From NCBI GenBank assembly GCA_015663215.1, contig DQSP01000046.1, positions 1 through 17,546 of the forward strand: a DNA stretch of 17,546 bases. The letters are read 5' to 3'. Made by a program: the position numbers and the translations under genes. This document shows positions 14,285 through 17,546 of this stretch, in pieces. The notes beneath the pieces are model-generated. The model worked only from the letters and a program-made list of their open reading frames with translations, did no database searches and was not told the DNA's origin. Source of the DNA: Sulfurimonas sp. (GTDB lineage: Bacteria; Campylobacterota; Campylobacteria; Campylobacterales; Sulfurimonadaceae). Each line of letters begins with the position of its first letter. The stretch's first letter is position 1.

Positions 14285-15135
14285 AAATACTATTAGGTTT
14301 TTTCCTAATTGTCAATTTTGTATATGCTTTAGATGTAGAAGTATTTGAAGAAGTACAGGTAAATGAAAATCCACTTATTTTGAAGATAAAAAGTTTTTTA
14401 GATGAAGAAACATATAATGAAAATAGTCAATTTATAAAAGTGATTTTTGAGCCCGAAACTGATTTTTATGAAAATGAGAGAGTAGATTCTGTAAAAGTGG
14501 TGCAAACATTGAAAGACAATGGACTTTTAAAACTATTTTTTTCTAAACCGAGTGAACTTAGACTTAACTTTAAGACAAGTGGAGCACCACTCTTTTTTGT
14601 AAAACTTATGGGTGACACTCTAAGAAATATTGGCTACTATCGCTATGTTACAATAGCTTCAAATCTTGATGCTTCAGAATTTACATGGAATATAGCACTA
14701 ACATCAGAGTATGCAACAGATCCTCTTGTTTTAGAAGAAGAACTACAAAAAAGTGCTTGTAAAATTATAGACATAGAACGAAACTCTGCTTATGAATGGA
14801 CTTATGTTATAGATATGGATAAGGGGTTTTTAGACATAGAAATCTTAACTGCACAAGAAGAAAGTAGCTTAAAGCGTTCTCCTTATGCTCACTGGCTCAA
14901 TGTTTCAAAAATAAAAACTCTTGATATCTTGAGTAGTCGTCGCAATAGTTGGTACCCATATATTGCTTATTATGATGCATCACTGCATCTTTTAAAAGTA
15001 ATCCGAGAGAGTAAAATTCATCGTAATATGAAACTTCATATTCCCAAAAATGCAAAGTATATAAAAATAGCAGACCTTTATACTATGAAAAATATTCGTG
15101 ATAAACTGATACTTAAACCCAAAGGTGCAAAGTAG
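14278..15135 (+). CDS. Predicted secreted periplasmic protein, function unknown
   Basis: I do not recognise a named family. The 285 residues begin with a clear signal peptide (MVKILLGFFLIVNFVYA, cleavage probably before LDVE) and no second membrane segment. The mature part is acidic near its start and mixed alpha/beta. It contains a stretch rich in aromatics (GYYRYVTIASNLDASEFTW) and ends with a basic tail (LILKPKGAK). One cysteine (KSACKIID) is not in a lipobox, so it is not a lipoprotein. The start codon ATG overlaps the last 7 bases of the RodZ-like gene, indicating translational coupling and suggesting that the two products work together at the periplasmic face of the inner membrane. It occupies the place of the C. 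jejuni gene I recall as Cj0151c (putative periplasmic protein). Confidence 0.75.
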   Translation: MVKILLGFFLIVNFVYALDVEVFEEVQVNENPLILKIKSFLDEETYNENSQFIKVIFEPETDFYENERVDSVKVVQTLKDNGLLKLFFSKPSELRLNFKTSGAPLFFVKLMGDTLRNIGYYRYVTIASNLDASEFTWNIALTSEYATDPLVLEEELQKSACKIIDIERNSAYEWTYVIDMDKGFLDIEILTAQEESSLKRSPYAHWLNVSKIKTLDILSSRRNSWYPYIAYYDASLHLLKVIRESKIHRNMKLHIPKNAKYIKIADLYTMKNIRDKLILKPKGAK

Positions 15136-15162
15136 TATTAGCTTATTCTCAATTTATTTAGA

Positions 15163-15189
15163 TAAAATGTCAGTAATAAATTTAGAGGG
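15163..15189 (+). promoter_or_regulatory. Possible promoter and ribosome binding site of the aminotransferase gene
   Basis: TAAAAT at 15163-15168 would give a start near 15175. AGAGGG near 15184-15189 is a fair Shine-Dalgarno sequence 6 nt before the ATG at 15196. The gene may also be read from upstream, as only 60 nt separate it from the previous stop. Confidence 0.35.
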
Positions 15190-15195
15190 CTAAAT

Positions 15196-16428
15196 ATGTT
15201 TGATGAGATAAAATTTAACAGAGTTGAGAGATTACCGAAGTATGTATTTGCTGAGGTTAACGACATTAAAATGCGAGAACGTCGTGCTGGAAAAGATGTA
15301 ATAGACTTTTCTATGGGTAATCCTGATGGTGATACTCCAGAGCATATTCGTGCAAAACTTGTTGAATCAGCCCAAAAAACTAAAACACACGGCTACTCTA
15401 CTTCTAAGGGTATACCTAAACTTCTCCAAGCAATAGCAGACTGGTATGAACGTCGTTATGACTGCAAGCTTGACCCTGAGACTCAATGTGTAGCAACTAT
15501 GGGTTCTAAAGAGGGTTATGCTCACTTAACTTATGCTATCACAAATCCTGGTGATGTTGCGGTGGTTCCAGACCCTACTTATCCTATTCATGAGTTTTCT
15601 TTTATACTCGCTGGTGGAAATGTTGTGAAATTTGGTATAAAGTTTGATGAGAAGTATAGAATTGATGAAGATCACTTCTTTGAGAACCTTGAACGTGTCT
15701 TTAAAGAGAGTAGTCCTAAACCTAAGTATGTTTTAGTAAACTTTCCTCATAACCCAACAACAGCGACTGTAACTCCTGAGTTTTATGTACGTCTTGTTGC
15801 TATGGCTAAAGAGAAGAGATTTTACATCATTTCAGATATAGCTTATGGTGACATCACTTTTGATGGCTATGTAACACCATCTATCATGTCAGTTCCAGGA
15901 GCTAAAGATGTTGCAGTTGAGTCTTTTACTCTTTCAAAATCTTATAACATGGCAGGATGGCGTGTAGGTTTCTTTGTTGGAAATACTAAGCTCATTGGTG
16001 CACTACAAAAGATTAAGTCGTGGCTTGATTATGGGATGTTTACTCCTATTCAAGTTGCAGCTACTGTTGCACTTAACGGTGATCAGCAGTGCGTAAAAGA
16101 TATAACAAATAAGTATGACCACAGACAAGAAGTTCTTATCGAAGCATTTCAAAGAGCGGGTTGGGATATAAAGAAAAATGAAGCAACTATGTTCTCATGG
16201 GCTAAAATGCCTGAGTGTGTTATGCACCTTGGTTCTTTAGAGTTCTCAAAGCGTTTACTTACAGAAGCAGGAGTTGCCGTAGCACCAGGAATTGGTTTTG
16301 GTGAGTATGGAGAGGGTTATGTTCGTATAGCTCTCATAGAAAACGATAACCGTATCCGTCAAGCAGCAAGAAATATAAAAGAGTTTTTAAAACAGTTTCA
16401 AGATGAAGATAAGCAGGAAAAAAAATAA
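15196..16428 (+). CDS. alaC: PLP-dependent class I/II aminotransferase, AlaC-like
   Basis: This 410-residue fold-type I PLP enzyme resembles E. coli AlaC (glutamate-pyruvate aminotransferase) over its whole length. It has RVERLPKYVFAEVNDIKM at the start, IDFSMGNPDGDTPEHI, HGYSTSKGIPKL, the TLSKSYNMAGWRVGF block with the PLP lysine at about residue 248, and SLEFSKRLL...GIGFGEYGEGYVRIALIEN near the end. Related genes in Campylobacterota are often labelled aspartate or LL-diaminopimelate aminotransferase, so the amino-acid substrate is uncertain. It shares one base (TAATG) with the following homoserine dehydrogenase gene. This tight coupling suggests a role around aspartate-family amino acids (threonine, methionine, lysine) rather than alanine alone. 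Confidence 0.88.
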   Translation: MFDEIKFNRVERLPKYVFAEVNDIKMRERRAGKDVIDFSMGNPDGDTPEHIRAKLVESAQKTKTHGYSTSKGIPKLLQAIADWYERRYDCKLDPETQCVATMGSKEGYAHLTYAITNPGDVAVVPDPTYPIHEFSFILAGGNVVKFGIKFDEKYRIDEDHFFENLERVFKESSPKPKYVLVNFPHNPTTATVTPEFYVRLVAMAKEKRFYIISDIAYGDITFDGYVTPSIMSVPGAKDVAVESFTLSKSYNMAGWRVGFFVGNTKLIGALQKIKSWLDYGMFTPIQVAATVALNGDQQCVKDITNKYDHRQEVLIEAFQRAGWDIKKNEATMFSWAKMPECVMHLGSLEFSKRLLTEAGVAVAPGIGFGEYGEGYVRIALIENDNRIRQAARNIKEFLKQFQDEDKQEKK

Positions 16429-17546
16429 TGATAAAAGTCGGAATAATTGGTGTTGGAACAGTAGGAACAAGTGTAGCTGAGATTTTAAGAGATAATGCAG
16501 AGATTATTTCTGCTCGTGCTGGCGAGGACATCGTTGTCAAAAGTGGTGTTGTTAAAAACCTCAAAAAAGACAGAGGTCTTGATATCATTATCACCGATAA
16601 TGTAGATGATATTTTAGAAGATAAAGAGATAGACATTGTTGTTGAACTTATGGGTGGTGTTGACGAGCCATTTGAAGTAGTTAAGAAGGCACTAAACGCA
16701 GGTAAAGCAGTTGTTACTGCGAACAAAGCACTCCTTGCTTACCATCGTTATGAGCTTCAAGCTATAGCAAAAGATATCGCGTTTGAGTATGAGGCATCTG
16801 TTGCTGGTGGGATTCCTATCATCAATGCACTTCGTGATGGGTTATCTGCTAATCACATCGAGTCTATTATGGGTATCATGAACGGTACTTGTAACTACAT
16901 GATGACTGAGATGACAAACCATGGCGTTTCATATGACGCTATACTAAAAGAAGCACAAGACTTAGGGTATGCAGAAGCTGATCCTTCTTTTGATGTTGGT
17001 GGATTTGATGCGGCTCATAAACTTCTCATCCTTGCTTCTATTGCTTATGGAATTGACGCTAAACCTGAAGATATTCTCATAGAGGGAATTGACAATGTTC
17101 GTAGTGAAGACATCGCATTTGCTAAAGAGTTTGGTTATGCAATCAAGCTTCTGGGTATCGCTAAAAAAGATGAAAATGAAGTGGAACTTCGTGTTCATGC
17201 ATGTCTTATAAAACAAGATGAGATGATAGCAAAAATAGATGGTGTTATGAATGCTATCTCTGTTGTAGGTGATAAGGTAGGGGAGACTCTTTATTATGGT
17301 CCTGGTGCTGGTGGCGATGCAACTGCTTCTGCTGTTGTAGCAAACATCATAGACATCGCAAGAAGTGGAAAATCAACTCCTATGCTTGGGTTTAACAGAC
17401 CGATGGAGGGAGATAAACTCACTCTAAAATCACCCGATGACATCAACTCAAAGTACTACTTGCGCATAAATGTTTCAGACCGTACTGGTGTTTTAGCACG
17501 TGTTACAAAACTCTTTGAAGAGAATCAGATTTCAGTTGAGACAATG
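16428..17546 (+). CDS. hom: Homoserine dehydrogenase (truncated by the window end)
   Basis: This enzyme reduces aspartate semialdehyde to homoserine, the branch point to threonine and methionine. The frame runs without a stop from ATG 16428 to the last base: 373 residues, with perhaps 50 missing compared with the usual length of about 420-430. The NAD(P)-binding site is at the start (VGIIGVGTVGTSVAE, residues about 3-17). VVTANKALLAYH, SVAGGIPIINALRDGL, MGIMNGTCNYMM and EADPSFDVGGFDAAHK are the catalytic and substrate-binding blocks. A C-terminal ACT domain (KYYLRINVSDRTGVLARVTKLF) begins near residue 345 and is cut; it normally senses threonine for feedback inhibition. The start overlaps the aminotransferase stop by one base. 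Confidence 0.95.
   Translation, partial: MIKVGIIGVGTVGTSVAEILRDNAEIISARAGEDIVVKSGVVKNLKKDRGLDIIITDNVDDILEDKEIDIVVELMGGVDEPFEVVKKALNAGKAVVTANKALLAYHRYELQAIAKDIAFEYEASVAGGIPIINALRDGLSANHIESIMGIMNGTCNYMMTEMTNHGVSYDAILKEAQDLGYAEADPSFDVGGFDAAHKLLILASIAYGIDAKPEDILIEGIDNVRSEDIAFAKEFGYAIKLLGIAKKDENEVELRVHACLIKQDEMIAKIDGVMNAISVVGDKVGETLYYGPGAGGDATASAVVANIIDIARSGKSTPMLGFNRPMEGDKLTLKSPDDINSKYYLRINVSDRTGVLARVTKLFEENQISVETM

Noticed and set aside
1..17546. tRNA genes, CRISPR arrays, insertion sequences, toxin-antitoxin or phage genes
   Set aside because: I looked through the intergenic stretches and reading frames and saw no cloverleaf, repeat-spacer pattern, transposase or terminal inverted repeats. All gaps are short (under about 130 nt).

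Overview
The window is an AT-rich, densely packed stretch of chromosome. It most likely comes from a member of the Campylobacterota (Epsilonproteobacteria) of the Sulfurimonas/Sulfuricurvum kind. Evidence for this is the epsilon-type malate:quinone oxidoreductase, futalosine-pathway menaquinone synthesis (MqnA), a di-haem cytochrome c peroxidase, several diguanylate cyclase genes, and promoters with a clear -10 box but no recognisable -35. The block rsmE - rpmE - rsmI - rlmB - RodZ-like - periplasmic protein - aminotransferase - hom follows, as I remember it, the gene order of Campylobacter jejuni Cj0156c to Cj0149c. No tRNA, rRNA, CRISPR array, insertion sequence or phage gene was seen.

Layout. 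1-219: the tail of a GGDEF protein. 266-2120: kdsD/kpsF (LPS sugar isomerase) and an RluB-type pseudouridine synthase. 2163-3179: periplasmic cytochrome c peroxidase. 3209-4390: rarA. 4497-6194: an AraC-family regulator overlapping a PAS-GGDEF diguanylate cyclase gene whose PAS part is broken by a one-base frameshift. 6254-9044: mqo and a malic enzyme, two malate-consuming enzymes side by side. 9037-9690 (minus strand): mqnA, convergent with and overlapping the malic enzyme. 9765-12745: a small four-helix membrane protein, rsmE, a Bax-like glucosaminidase, rpmE behind a structured leader, and rsmI. 12807-15135: rlmB, a RodZ-like HTH/transmembrane protein and a secreted protein, all overlapping. 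15196-17546: an AlaC-like aminotransferase and homoserine dehydrogenase (cut by the window end).

How it fits together. Mqo feeds electrons from malate into the menaquinone pool, mqnA belongs to the pathway that makes menaquinone, and the peroxidase removes peroxide in the periplasm. Four genes around the ribosome (rsmE, rpmE, rsmI, rlmB), plus the RluB-like enzyme, modify or build rRNA/50S. The RodZ-like pair, the Bax-like enzyme and kdsD point to the cell envelope.

Most interesting signals. (1) Four unrelated genes (kdsD, rarA, mqnA, rlmB) each have a -10 hexamer ending exactly 6 nt before the ATG and no Shine-Dalgarno sequence, which predicts leaderless mRNAs. (2) The rpmE leader of about 93 nt contains three consecutive hairpins and is a candidate autoregulatory r-protein leader. 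(3) A single missing base splits the PAS-GGDEF gene. (4) The RodZ-like/periplasmic protein pair is embedded in an otherwise housekeeping cluster.
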